A DNA stretch of 64,000 nucleotides from Lucinisca nassula (Eukaryota; Mollusca; Bivalvia; Lucinida; Lucinidae): positions 69,097,659-69,161,658 of the forward strand of contig OY757010.1 of the NCBI GenBank assembly GCA_963580285.1. Reading direction: 5' to 3'. This document shows positions 54,035 through 63,965 of the stretch, one piece after another. The notes beneath the pieces are model-generated. The model did no database searches and was not told the DNA's origin. It saw nothing but the letters and a program-made list of their open reading frames with translations. The number at the start of each line of letters is the position of its first letter. Within the stretch, counting starts at the first letter, position 1. Position numbers and translations under genes: made by a program.

Positions 54035-54285
54035 GGCACTGATTTCTGCTCAAAATAGAGACTATGGGTACTCGATAGAGCCGCCTCATTGAGGCGGAGA
54101 CTGTGGGTAACAGTTAGAACCGCCTCATTGAGGCGGTTTAAGTGAGTACCCACAATCTTTAATTTAGAGCAGAAATAAGAAAACTAAGGTTACCCCTGTA
54201 ACCCAGATTTACTATATAAAATTGGGGTTCCAGGGGGTAAAAACTAAAAAAATACATAGGCATGTTTTCATGATGCAATTATCAA
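54035..54285 (+). mobile_element. PAL-2 element with duplicated centre
   Basis: The GAGCCGCCTCATTGAGGCGG core is followed by a second one, AGAACCGCCTCATTGAGGCG, so the palindrome centre is duplicated. Outer words: TGATTTCTGCTCAAAATAG and TTTAGAGCAGAAATAAG, ending near TAGGCATGTTTTCATGATG. Confidence 0.75.
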
Positions 54286-54582
54286 GAATGGCATATTGTA
54301 AGCTATATTCATATACTGCAGCTACCTTTTGGGAGTATTACGTGCAGTTTAAGCAACTTGGACTTGCCGTTGAACACACAAGGTTAAAATAATGATGTCT
54401 GGACAAATAGGTCAAATTTATATAGGTTTTTGTGATGGTTGCAAATTACTGATGGAAATTTTGCCCATTTAATAATGCCATTAAGACATGCAGTAAAATT
54501 TCAAAATAGAGCCCTAATGAAGTTTCATGTTGGATTACTGAAATAGTAGATTTTATCAAACATGACTGTCACTAACACCACC

Positions 54583-54879
54583 TTAGCCCCTGACCATTTG
54601 GGCTTGAAGAAATAGATGGGCTGCATGATGCTTCCACACAATGCTGAAACCAATCCGCACAGGGGTACTGGTAAACCACTTAGAGGACCTAAGCCTGCTC
54701 AGTCAGTGTGGTGCAAGTCAGCCCATACATGCTTATAAACCCTACTGGTTTCATTGGGCAGCAGGGCTTTAGATGTCATTTCATCTCAATGTCGGGTAAA
54801 ATTCCCACAAAATTGGAAGCAACACCTCCAAAATGACCTTTAAAGTGTTGATGGGGACGTTAAACCTCAAATCAAACCA
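54583..54879 (+). mobile_element. SINE-1, diverged full length
   Basis: GCCCCTGACCATTTGGGC to CCTCAAATCAAACC, with more substitutions than most copies. Confidence 0.85.
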
Positions 54880-55559
54880 CTTACACCACTATATAACTTT
54901 CTAAATCAAATTTGGGATTTCAATGCCCCTGTCATCAGAATTGGTTGTGATTTTACAGTGAAAGCAACATTTCCACTTTGTGTCAAAATTCACATCTTCC
55001 CACGAATAGAAGATAGCAGTGCAGCCTGTTTTCAGGCACCTTTGGCTATAATATAAGCTTATTTATCAAAATAAGAACCAGCTAGTAGCAATCCTTATTG
55101 AATGTTAAGGTTATTTGAGTATGATGAGGTATAGGCAAATAGCTAATTTTTCAACTTTGCACCATAACAGGGGTAGGTCAAAAATATTTTCTGCTCTTCT
55201 ATAATACATGTATATAGCATGTCAACTTTGATGTGTTATCAGCATTAACAGTATGCAATTGTCCAATGACTGAACTACAAGGGAATGACCAAATATAAAA
55301 GGCAAGCAAGAAATCAAAATAATGATGCAAAGTTTATAGGGCTAAATTTTGACATTATCAAACAAGAGGCCCATGGGCCACTATGCTCACCAGAGCTCAG
55401 GTGGGCACGGCCCAATGGCAGCCATGTATTTTAACATGATATCATTTTAATCTACCAAATGAACCCCCATGTCCAAATGAGCACCCATGTGGACTCAGTA
55501 TCTGAAACATTAGGCCTTTTATGAAGTAGAGGGGGTGGGGCATGGAGCCCTGGTTGGTA

Positions 55560-57440
55560 TCACTAAATGCGTCTTATCATAAGGAACAAGAATATATATG
55601 GTTTAGCAGTGGGGATCTGTAGGGCCAATTAAGCGGTGGAGGAGTTGGGGCATGCCCTGTTGATCCCAGGAAAGCCCAAGATTGTTGTCCCTAAATGTGT
55701 GTGTGTGTGAATTCGGGTTTAACGTCGCTTTCAACAATTTTTCAGTCATATCACGACGGTGTCTGGTTGCAACAGGGAGCTCAATGCTCACGTTTATAGT
55801 GCTGCCTCACTGAAGTATCATGTCCCAGACACAGTACATGATACCACACCCAGTCACATTATCCTGACACTGGATCCCTAAATGTGTCTTATCATAAGGA
55901 CCAAGTATATATATGGTTTAGGGGTGGGAATCTGAACGGTTTCTGAGATTTGAGGCCCTTTTATGAAGTGGAAAGGATAGGAATGGCCTCTGCAGACCCC
56001 CCTACAGTAGGTGTGCAAATAATAAGGAACAAGAACATACATGATTATGGGGTGGGGATTTGAATGGTTTCTGAAATATAAAGCCTTTTATGAAGTGGAA
56101 GGGCGGGGCACATTGCCTCAGCACAAAGTGACCCACAGGTTGGTGTGATTGAACGAGTCTTATCATAAGGAACAAGTATATGGTTTAGGGGTGGGGATCT
56201 GAACTATTTCTGAAATATATTGCTTTTAATGAAGTAAAGCGATGGGGCATGGCCTGGGCATGCCCTGGGGACTCCCAAGCTGGTGTCACTGAATGCGTCT
56301 TATCATAAGGAAGATGAATATATATGTATTTAGGGTGGGGCTAAGAACAGTTTCTGAGACATAAGGCCTTTTTTGAAGTGGAAGGGGTGGGGCAAGGCCC
56401 CGGGAGACTCCCAGGTTGGTGTCAATGAATGTGTCTTATCATTAGGAACAAGAATATATATGGTTTAGGGGTAGCCATCTGTAGGGTTTCCCAGATATTG
56501 GGAGATTATGAAATGGAGGGGGTTGGGCATGGCCCCAGCACATCCCTGAGGACCCCCAGGTTGGTGTCACTGAATGCGTCTTATCATAATGAACAAGAAT
56601 ATACATGGTTTAGGGGTGAGGATCTGAACAGTTTCTGAGATATATGGCCTTTTGTGAAGTGAAGGGGTGGGGCAAGGCCCCGGCGCATCCCTGAGGACCC
56701 ACAGGTTGGTGTCAATGAATGTGTCTTATCATAAGGATCAAGAATATATATGGTTTAGGGGTGGGGATCTGTAAGGTTTCCAAGATATTGGGCCTTTTTG
56801 GAAATGGAGGGGGTTGGGCATGGCCCCGGCGCATCCCGGGGACTCCCAGGTTGATGTCACTGAATGGGTCTTATCATAAGGAACAAGAATATATATGGTT
56901 TAGGGGTGGGGATCTGAATGGTTTCCAAGATATTGGGCCTTTTATTAAGTGGAGAGGGTGGGGCATGGCCTCGGCGCATCCCTGAGGACCAACAGGCTGG
57001 TGTCACTGAATGCGTCTTATCAATAGGAACAAGAATATATATGGTTTAGGGGTGGGGATCTGTAAGGTTTCCAAGATATTGGGCCTTTTATGAAATGGAG
57101 GGGGTTGGGCATGGCCCCGGCGCATCCCGGGGACTCCCAGGTTGATGTCACTGAATGGGTTTTATCATAAGGAACAAGAATATATGTGGTTTAGGGGTGG
57201 GGATCTGAATGGTTTCCAAGATATTGGGCCTTTTATTAAGTGGAGGGGGTGGGGCATTGCCTCGGCGCATCCCTGAGGACCCACAGGCTGGTGTCACTGA
57301 ATGCGTATTATCAATAGGAACAAGAATATATATGGTTTAGGGGTGGGGATCTGAATGGTTTCTGTGATATATGGCCTTTTATGAAGTGGAGGGGGTGGGG
57401 CATGGCCCAGGCACAACCTGGGGGACCCTCAGGTTGGCAT
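55560..57440 (+). repeat. ~142-147-bp tandem array, about 12 units
   Basis: Each unit has TGCGTCTTATCATAAGGAAC, AAGAATATATATGGTTTAGG, GGTGGGGATCTG and GGGGTGGGGCATGGCC-type words; starts near 55568, 55880, 56018, 56159, 56300, 56435, 56580, 56727, 56870, 57016, 57161 and 57306. The longer first gap is due to a SINE-3 insertion. Confidence 0.88.
55701..55874 (-). mobile_element. SINE-3, 5'-truncated, 13-bp target duplication
   Basis: Only the 3' half. TCCCTAAATGTGT at 55688-55700 and 55875-55887. It interrupts the ~145-bp array inside the Helitron-like element. Confidence 0.92.
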
Positions 57441-59335
57441 AAACGCATATGGTTGAGAGCAGTTTACTCAAGAAACATTTCTATAGAAGTTTTGTCAAAA
57501 TATCTGCAATGACTTGGCAGTAATTGCCATTTTTCAATTTTCCCCATTATAAGTCTATGGAAACTCTAAGTTGCCATAGCAACCAAACTAATGAGCCAAT
57601 TTTCATAAAAAAAAACACAAACTTTCAATCCCCCAGCCCAAGGATGCTACAGATAAAATTTGGGCTGAATCGGTCCAGTGGCTTCAGAGAAGAAGATGTT
57701 TGAAAGTGTTGACGTCAGACGACGACAGACGACGACGACGACGACGACAACGATGCCGGACAACTGCCTATCCTATAAGCTCCCCCGGAGCCTTCGGCTC
57801 TGGTGAGCTAAAAATCATTGTTTTGGGCTTACTCAAAATTCTGTCAAATGTCCCATGAGCAGAAAATGCTGGTACATACATTTTTCAGACACCTTTGCTA
57901 TAAGGTGTTTTCATCAAATAAATAAGAACCTGCTTGTATCAAACCTTCTATTAGAGTATGAGGTACAGGAAATAACTTTTTTTTTCAATTTATGCACAAT
58001 TTCAAGGGTTGGTCAAAATCTTATTCCACCTTTTTGTAATGTAATAGCATGACTTTGTTGTGTTCAACATCAACAGAAGGCAGTTGTTCAATGATTGAAC
58101 TGCAATTGAAAGATACAATCTAAAAGGCTAGTGAGAAACAAGAATTATGCTACACCATGTATAGGGCTAAATTCTGACATTTCCATAAAATCATTGCTTT
58201 GGCCTTACTGAAATTTCTGTCAAATCACCTCATGGGCAGAATTTGCTTGTACATACATATTTGTAGACATCTTTGGCTATGATGTGATCAATCAAATGAA
58301 TAAGAACCTGCTAGTATCAATCATTTTTTTATGTGAAGATTATTTGAGTAACCATTTTTTCAACTTATGCATCATTTCAAGGGTTGATCAAAAAATCATT
58401 CTGCCCTTCTGTAATGTAAAAGCATGGCTTTGTTGTCTTCAGCATTAACAGAAGGCAGTTGTCCCATAATTGAACTGCAATTGAAAGTCCAAATCTAAAA
58501 GTGTAGCAAGAAACCAGCATTAAGCTACACCATGTATATGGCTAAATTCTTACATTTTCATAAAACCATTGCTTTGGCTTACTTAAAATTCTGAGAAACT
58601 GTCCCATGGGCAGAAATGCTAGTTCACCCAGTTTCTTTAGGCACCTTTGGCAATAAGCTGATTTATCAAATAAAAAAGAACCTGCCGGAAGCAAACCGTT
58701 TTGAATGCCAAGGTTATTGGAATATGTGGTAAAGGCATGATTTTAAGGGGTTGTCAATATTTGTTGTGTCACTCTATAATATAGAAGAATGTTTTTGATG
58801 CCTTCAACATCAGCAGTAGGCAACTGCCCATTATGATTGTAATAAAATAATAAAATTAATTGGTAAGACTAGATTTTAAGGGCTAAGCAAGAAATCAGAA
58901 CTATGCTACAGCATAGGGTGAATATTAGATATTTTCATAAAATCTGTGCTGTTTGCCTTCACTCAAAATTCTGATAGATCTTGCCATGAAATGAAAATAC
59001 TGTTTCTTTGACTTTTAAGGTCTCCTTCATAAACAGACTGATGAATCAAGCAATTAAAAACCTGCTAGTATAAATCCTTCTAGGATGCCTTTAGGCTTTT
59101 CGAATTATTATGCAGTATATAGGCAAATATTGCCATTTTCCAATTTCACACCAGAATTTGGGGTGGTCAGTTAATTTTTTCTCCCCTTTTATGATATAGA
59201 CGCTTCATTTTGGTGCATTCAGGATTAACAGTACTTAATGTTCCAGTGATGGAATTAAAATGGAAAGACTAAATCTAAAGGACTGCTGAATAATTAGCAT
59301 TATCCTACACTATGTATAAGGCTAAATTCTGATAG

Positions 59336-59866
59336 CACAATGTTTGAAGCATATATAAAATTATCCCAATTACAGAAAATTGTCATTCTTGTAGACACAG
59401 TGGATAACATTATCTCACATAAGGGTTTGTAATATGGAAAAAAAAACTTGCCATCAAATCAAATAAGCAAGATCAGATCAACAGCTGGCCTCCATGGATT
59501 GCAATAATGAAAACAGATTTGCTATTGATAGAATAATAACTCCCAAGTATTATTACTCTTGCAAAACTGGAAAAAATACTCTACCTGTTCTTGGGGATAA
59601 TCCACCATTATGAAATTGTAAATGAATACATACAAAATATCATACAATGCCTTTTCCAATAAAATGCAGCAATGCAAAACTGAATGATTTTCTACAACTT
59701 ACAATAGCCGAATATATACCTTCCATTGTCCCCTGCTCATGATGGGGAGGTGGAAGACTGTGCAAGATATTTTACTACATGTACTTGTATGTATTTTAAA
59801 TGAAGTCACTTTTTATTTATATATTTTGAGCAGTCACTACTGGGAACAAAAGATACTTGACTGCCT
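59336..59866. other. no recognisable feature
   Basis: AT-rich, no supported frame. Confidence 0.5.
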
Positions 59867-60250
59867 TAACCCATTTAGTACTAGGTACCCCAAAACGGGT
59901 AATTGGCAAACAGTGCAGGCCCTGATCAGATGCCGGGGCCTACACTGTTTGCAAAACGTTCAGCCAGTTTCCTAGGAGCCTCCGTGGTGCAGTGGTTACG
60001 CTACTCGCCTTGTAAACCAGGGATCGCAGGATCGATCCCGGGCTTCTCCAGACTTTCGGATGAGTCTTTAAACCGAGGTCCCGTCTCCGTATGACCTTAG
60101 CTGTTGGTGGGACGTAAAACTCAAACACTCACTCACTCAGCCAGTTTCCAAATAGATTTTTAAGAAAGCACAACCTGACTCCCCTAAATTTGAAATGGAC
60201 TCCTGCTTTATATTAAGAGGAAGATTCCATTTGGTACAAAATTGGGTTAA
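59867..60250 (-). mobile_element. PAL-1 element carrying a SINE-4 insertion
   Basis: The PAL-1 copy lies at 59867-59972 and 60137-60250: left end TTAACCCATTTAGTAC, GCAAACAGTGCAGGCCCTGA, and right end TTTGGTACAAAATTGGGTTA. It is split by SINE-4, whose target duplication TCAGCCAGTTTCC is at 59960-59972 and 60137-60149. Confidence 0.9.
59973..60136 (+). mobile_element. SINE-4 (tRNA-headed, ACTC-tailed), full length
   Basis: Head GAGCCTCCGTGGTGCAGTGG (box A) and GGATCGATCCCGGGCTTCTC (box B), body GTCTTTAAACCGAGGTCCCG, 3' end TGTTGGTGGGACGTAAAACT and (ACTC)n. 13-bp target duplication; inserted in PAL-1. Confidence 0.93.
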
Positions 60251-60445
60251 GGCTGATCAAATTTACAAATTAAAAATCCCACTGGAAACCAATGATGAAT
60301 GTCATCATTTAACAAGGAGACAACTTTCATGACCTTTTGTTTATCTTTTTCCTTTTTTTTTTCAAATGAGGACCTCTGAAGAGGGTTCTACTCTATTTTT
60401 TGTTTGCATATGCCATTCTGCTATACAGCCCGGGCTTCTCCAGAC

Positions 60446-60474
60446 TAATTGGCCGAAACTAGCTAGTCTGGCCC
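60446..60474 (+). ncRNA. 5'-truncated hammerhead half-motif
   Basis: This holds the stem II loop and 3' strand, GAAA, stem III CTAGCTAG, TC and stem I 3' strand of the ribozyme found 262 bp downstream, but lacks the CTGATGA core. What precedes it is an 18-base match to SINE-4, so the element starts abruptly inside stem II. Confidence 0.85.
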
Positions 60475-60690
60475 AGAAAACATGTACACTTCATATTTTT
60501 CACTTCTGTGGTGTATTCCTTGCTTCCAAAGGATAACCCTTTTATAGAACATATTTAACTTGCACTACAGCTGGTGTGTGGGAATGTGTGGCGGCGGTAA
60601 AACGTCTCCCTGCCCTACATCATAGTGTAGATTATATTTTCTTGTCCTTTGGGATCATTGATTCCATTGTGGAATTTTGAAAATATCTGA

Positions 60691-60736
60691 GGGTCACTGA
60701 TGAGGCCTAATTGGCCGAAACTAGCTAGTCTGGCCC
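60691..60736 (+). ncRNA. divergent hammerhead ribozyme with GUC cleavage site
   Basis: Stem I GGGTCA (60691-60696) pairs with TGGCCC (60731-60736), including one G-U wobble. Core CTGATGA (60697-60703); stem II GGCC/GGCC, four pairs, closing a TAATT loop (60704-60716); core GAAA (60717-60720); stem III CTAG/CTAG with no loop (60721-60728); then T and C17, giving the canonical GUC cut between 60730 and 60731. Stem II and stem III differ from the array at 31-38 kb on both strands yet stay paired, which is covariation and argues for selection on the fold. Confidence 0.93.
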
Positions 60737-61054
60737 AGAAAACATGTACACTTCATATTTTTCACTTCTGTGGTGTATTCCTTGCTTCCAAAGGATAACC
60801 CTTTTATAGAACATATTTTAGTTGAGTCTTTAAACCGAGGCATTAGGAAAAACAATAAAATGATTCAAGGAAATTTAAATGGATTCAGTTCTGGTGTCAT
60901 TGAAGTTTTCAATATTGTTGACAGAAGTGACAGGACTTTAATTATTCTCGAAATGACCTGCTGTGATGACGTCATGTAACTCTTTATTTAAAAAATAATG
61001 CGAGGGAACTTACAGTCACCGAAACAGGTCAGTCACCATTTCTGGGCTTCTGAT

Positions 61055-61305
61055 ACTGTAATCGGGCAAATGTGACCATTGCTCCCATGTGTATCTATCT
61101 ATTTATACTGCAGCAACTAACCTGTAACTATTGTACATTGTATACACTCCAGGTTTGCAGGATGAAAGCCTACACAGTAATCATGTAAAATAGAGCTCTT
61201 TAACCTGTACAAGCGATGGTTCTCCCTTCACAGTTGATGAGGGGGGGGGGGGGGCTACACTAGTAACGTCCCGATCCGATGAACGCCTTACGGTACATTT
61301 TGTGG
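61055..61305 (-). mobile_element. SINE-5, partial
   Basis: CACTCCAGGTTTGCAGGATG, GCCTACACAGTAATCATGTA and AACGTCCCGATCCGATGAAC match the 53.7-kb copy. The tRNA head is missing. A run of 14 G lies at 61240-61253. Confidence 0.7.
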
Positions 61306-61485
61306 CAATCATCTGGGTCTAATTCTCCGTTCAAAGCAATATATAATTGATAAGATAATGATTTCCCGTAACTGTTGAAAGAATGGCAAGACAATCCAAA
61401 TCTTTTTCTGATGGATTTTCGATATTCTTCGATATAAAGCTTCCATCGCCATTTTGTCCTGCTCACCGAGAATGTTTCGTAAAAG

Positions 61486-63575
61486 GAATAGAATAGAATA
61501 GAATAGAATAGAATTTATTGCACTGCTGTACCCACTAGTGGGTTAATGGCAAACAATACATATAATACAATTTGAACAACAATAAGAAACATTATCTTTC
61601 TCTCACATAACACTCTCACAAACATGCAATGAAATCAATGATTTGGAGTGTAACATTCTGGGCATATAAAGTTTTAAATATACTACTTATGTGACTGAAC
61701 AATCTTGAATGAATTTACCAACAGCCTTGAGAATGTTTTTGTTTTGACTGGTCAACAACTCATAGAATAAGGCATCCGGATCAGTGACTGAAATGCAGTT
61801 AGTTCCATAAATACTTTCAAACATTTTTCCCCTTAAACTCTTGTATTTTTGACATTGACATAAGAAATGTACTTCGGTTTCAATTTCATTACACACAGTG
61901 CACAATCTATTTTCTACAGTTTCACCACAATACCTCCCTCGTTCAATTCTGAGTTTGTGTGTACTTATTCTAAGTGAACAGATACATTTTCTTATATCCT
62001 TGTCATATATATCTTCAATGTAAGTTTCACGGCCAAAATTTTGCTTAAGTATCTTATATGTACGCAATTTCCTCATTCCTTCATCACCTGATAAGCGTTT
62101 GTACCAGAAGGATATATAACGTTCTTTCAGCTTATGTTTAATTGAATTAAGAAGGGCAAAAGAATTAAAGGTGCTATGGTTATTCCAAACATGAGAAACT
62201 CCTAAGTCGTGTAAGATATTTTTAATGAATAAAGCCCAACGACTTTTATCCATACTGCTGTTTATTTGCTCCATGTAGGCTTTTGAGAGTAGTGTATCCC
62301 TATTTGACTGTATGATATGCAACCAGAAGTTAAGACAGCTAGTTAATATTGTTATTAAGAGAGGGAATTGACCCAGTTCACTGTATACAGCGAAATTCGA
62401 GGCTTTTGAATGTGTTCCAAGAACAAATTTACAAAAACGTGTATGTACTTTATCAAAATCATTAGTGCTTTTAAATGACAGCTCAAATAATTCGTCAATA
62501 GATTTAGTTTGAAAAGAAGGTTTATAAGCAGACCAAACTTCACAACCATACAGGGCAATAGGTTTAACAAGTGCATCAAAAATATTTAAAATTGCTGAGG
62601 GTTTTAGTGTTTTATTGAAGATACTCTGCTTAATAGAAAATAGAGCCCTACTGGCTTTCAAGCTTAGGTTTTTCTCTGCAACTGAAAACTTGCCCGTGTT
62701 GGAGATATTTACACCAAGATATTTATATTGATTAACATATTCCAGAGCTTCTGCACCAACTACAAACTGTGCACTGTCTCTAGGCAGCCGGCCAGATTTT
62801 GAAAACGTCATAACCTTCGACTTATTAATATTAATTGCCAAACCCCAATTCTTACAGAATTCATATACCTTATCTATATTGCTTTGTAAACCGCTCTCCG
62901 AAGTTGACAATAAGACTAAATCATCTGCATACAATAAATGACTCACTCTAGAATCATCTAAAATTGGTGCATCATCAAAATTCATATTGTTCCCAATATC
63001 ATTAATAAATATATTGAATAACAAGGGACTGAGTACATTACCCTGGTGCACACCTTGAGTTATAGTAATGGGCTCAGTCAGAATATTTTTGCATTTTACA
63101 CGAGATATAGACCCTTGATACATTGATTTTAGTAGCTGAAACACATTTCCATTGATACCAGCTCTCTGCAATTTCAATAATAAACCCTCATGCCAGACAG
63201 TATCAAAGGCCTTCCTAAGATCAATGAAACATGCATAAAGTTTATTTCCTTTGCCATTTCTTTGAATATATTTATCAATTATTGTTTTTAGAATGAAGAT
63301 TTGGTCAGAAGTCCGGAAATGCTTTCTAAATCCTGCCTGTTCTCTGATAATAAATGATTTGTTTTCTAAATAATTGGAGATTCTACTATTTAAAACATGA
63401 CAAAATAATTTTCCAAAGCAACTGTTCAAAGTAATACCACGGTAATTGTTTGGGTCTACACCACTGCCCTGTTTATGAACAGGGACAATAATTCCTTCGG
63501 TCCAAGATGATGGAAATTGTCCTAGTTTTAAAAGTTTATTAAAAACATTAACTAAAAGGTGCACCGATTGGTTCG
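61486..63575 (-). mobile_element. 5'-truncated LINE with (TTCTA)n tail
   Basis: Contains the 625-codon reverse transcriptase frame. Its 3' end lies at the low-coordinate side, where + strand TAGAA units (about 61486-61514) read as a TTCTA tandem tail on the element strand after an AATAAA-like sequence. Short tandem tails instead of poly(A) are known for CR1/L2-type elements. The 5' edge falls near 63570, just inside a dispersed repeat that also occurs inverted at about 53025-53150. Confidence 0.8.
61687..63564 (-). CDS. non-LTR retrotransposon reverse transcriptase, 625 codons, 5'-truncated
   Basis: Reverse transcriptase of a LINE, copying element RNA at a nicked target. Residues: NNYRGITLNS (39-48), FIDLRKAFDTV (113-123, first catalytic Asp), GVHQGNVLSPLLFNIFIND (171-189), LLYADDLVLL (210-219, catalytic YADD), then thumb and connection. 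At the C-terminus, HKLRIERGRY (536-545) precedes a CCHC-like knuckle, CTVC...H...C (555-569), common in animal LINEs. The first codon is GTG and the next in-frame codons upstream soon reach a stop, so the frame is cut at the element's 5' end; the endonuclease domain and about the first third of the polymerase protein are missing. No internal stop or frameshift was seen, so this is a young insertion. Clade (CR1, L2 or similar) not determined. Confidence 0.93.
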   Translation of the reverse strand: MHLLVNVFNKLLKLGQFPSSWTEGIIVPVHKQGSGVDPNNYRGITLNSCFGKLFCHVLNSRISNYLENKSFIIREQAGFRKHFRTSDQIFILKTIIDKYIQRNGKGNKLYACFIDLRKAFDTVWHEGLLLKLQRAGINGNVFQLLKSMYQGSISRVKCKNILTEPITITQGVHQGNVLSPLLFNIFINDIGNNMNFDDAPILDDSRVSHLLYADDLVLLSTSESGLQSNIDKVYEFCKNWGLAININKSKVMTFSKSGRLPRDSAQFVVGAEALEYVNQYKYLGVNISNTGKFSVAEKNLSLKASRALFSIKQSIFNKTLKPSAILNIFDALVKPIALYGCEVWSAYKPSFQTKSIDELFELSFKSTNDFDKVHTRFCKFVLGTHSKASNFAVYSELGQFPLLITILTSCLNFWLHIIQSNRDTLLSKAYMEQINSSMDKSRWALFIKNILHDLGVSHVWNNHSTFNSFALLNSIKHKLKERYISFWYKRLSGDEGMRKLRTYKILKQNFGRETYIEDIYDKDIRKCICSLRISTHKLRIERGRYCGETVENRLCTVCNEIETEVHFLCQCQKYKSLRGKMFESIYGTNCISVTDPDALFYELLTSQNKNILKAVGKFIQDCSVT

Positions 63576-63795
63576 TTTAAAATAGAATAAAACGGAAATT
63601 CCGAGGTCATGGAAGGTGACCTTTTATGGGTCGTTGTCAGATCTAGGCGTACATAGTTCGGCTTAGATCGGGTTTCAATCAGATTGATTTTGATGTGTCA
63701 AGGAAAGAAATCTGATAATACCTTACTAAATTCTACAACCGGATTAGCAAACCTTCTATCGGCAATTAACCGGTCACATTAATTATATGCTTAGC

Positions 63796-63880
63796 ACACT
63801 GGCAAACAGAGTAGACCAAGATCAGATGCCGCAGAATGCAGCGTCTGATCTGGGACTACACTGTTTGCTTAAAGAGCATA
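63796..63880 (+). mobile_element. PAL-1 palindrome core
   Basis: GCAAACAGAGTAGACCAAGA, TCAGATGCCGCAGAATGCAG and GCGTCTGATCTGGGACTACA, then CTGTTTGC: the full core palindrome without clear outer ends. Confidence 0.65.
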
Positions 63881-63965
63881 ATTTATGTAGAACTTGACAC
63901 AAACAAAACAAACCTGACAACCTTGTAATTGGAAATGGACCCCTTGTCATACATGAGTAAAAATA

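Larger units (their letters stand above)
55361..57811 (+). mobile_element. Helitron-like non-autonomous element with internal tandem array
   Basis: Left end TCAAACAAGAGGCCCATGGG with TATGCTCACCAGAGC. The right end has a GGAGCCTTCGGCTC hairpin followed by TGGTGAGCTAA, so a hairpin sits just before a CTRR-type end; TC...CTRR with a 3' hairpin is the Helitron signature. The 3' terminus is uncertain because the following AAA could be element or target. A second copy of the right end lies at 18050-18412. The interior is mostly a ~145-bp tandem array (55560-57440), then a conserved tail (TTTGGGCTGAATCGGTC, AGAAGATGTTTGA) and (GAC)n. It interrupts a ~375-bp tandem unit, which continues on both sides. 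Confidence 0.6.
54900..59335 (+). repeat. ~375-bp tandem array of about 5 units, interrupted by the Helitron-like element
   Basis: Recurring words GGCTAAATTCTGACAT followed by AAATCATTGCTTTGG appear at about 55342/57808, 58167, 58539, 58914 and 59317, with AAATAAGAACCTGCTAGTAT- and TGAACTGCAATTGAAAG-type words within each unit. The element at 55361-57811 splits the junction between the first two units. Units differ by many substitutions, so the array is old. Confidence 0.7.
60446..60826 (+). repeat. 1.45-unit dispersed relative of the ribozyme satellite (262-bp unit)
   Basis: Two overlapping copies of a 262-bp unit. The stretch with CTACAGCTGGTGTG, GTGTGGCGGCGGTAAAACG and TCCTTTGGGATC aligns with the same part of the 384-bp unit at 31-38 kb, so the two are homologous beyond the ribozyme. 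The short flanks match adjacent parts of SINE-4: the left flank ends CTTCTCCAGACT and the right flank begins GAGTCTTTAAACCGAGG. The copy therefore seems to have been inserted into a SINE-4 fragment. Confidence 0.8.

Noticed and set aside
59036..59070. Another hammerhead (CTGATGA at about 59040)
   Set aside because: No GAAA core or pairing stems follow.
59978..60050. A functional tRNA gene
   Set aside because: It is the head of SINE-4, with a 13-bp target duplication around the whole element.
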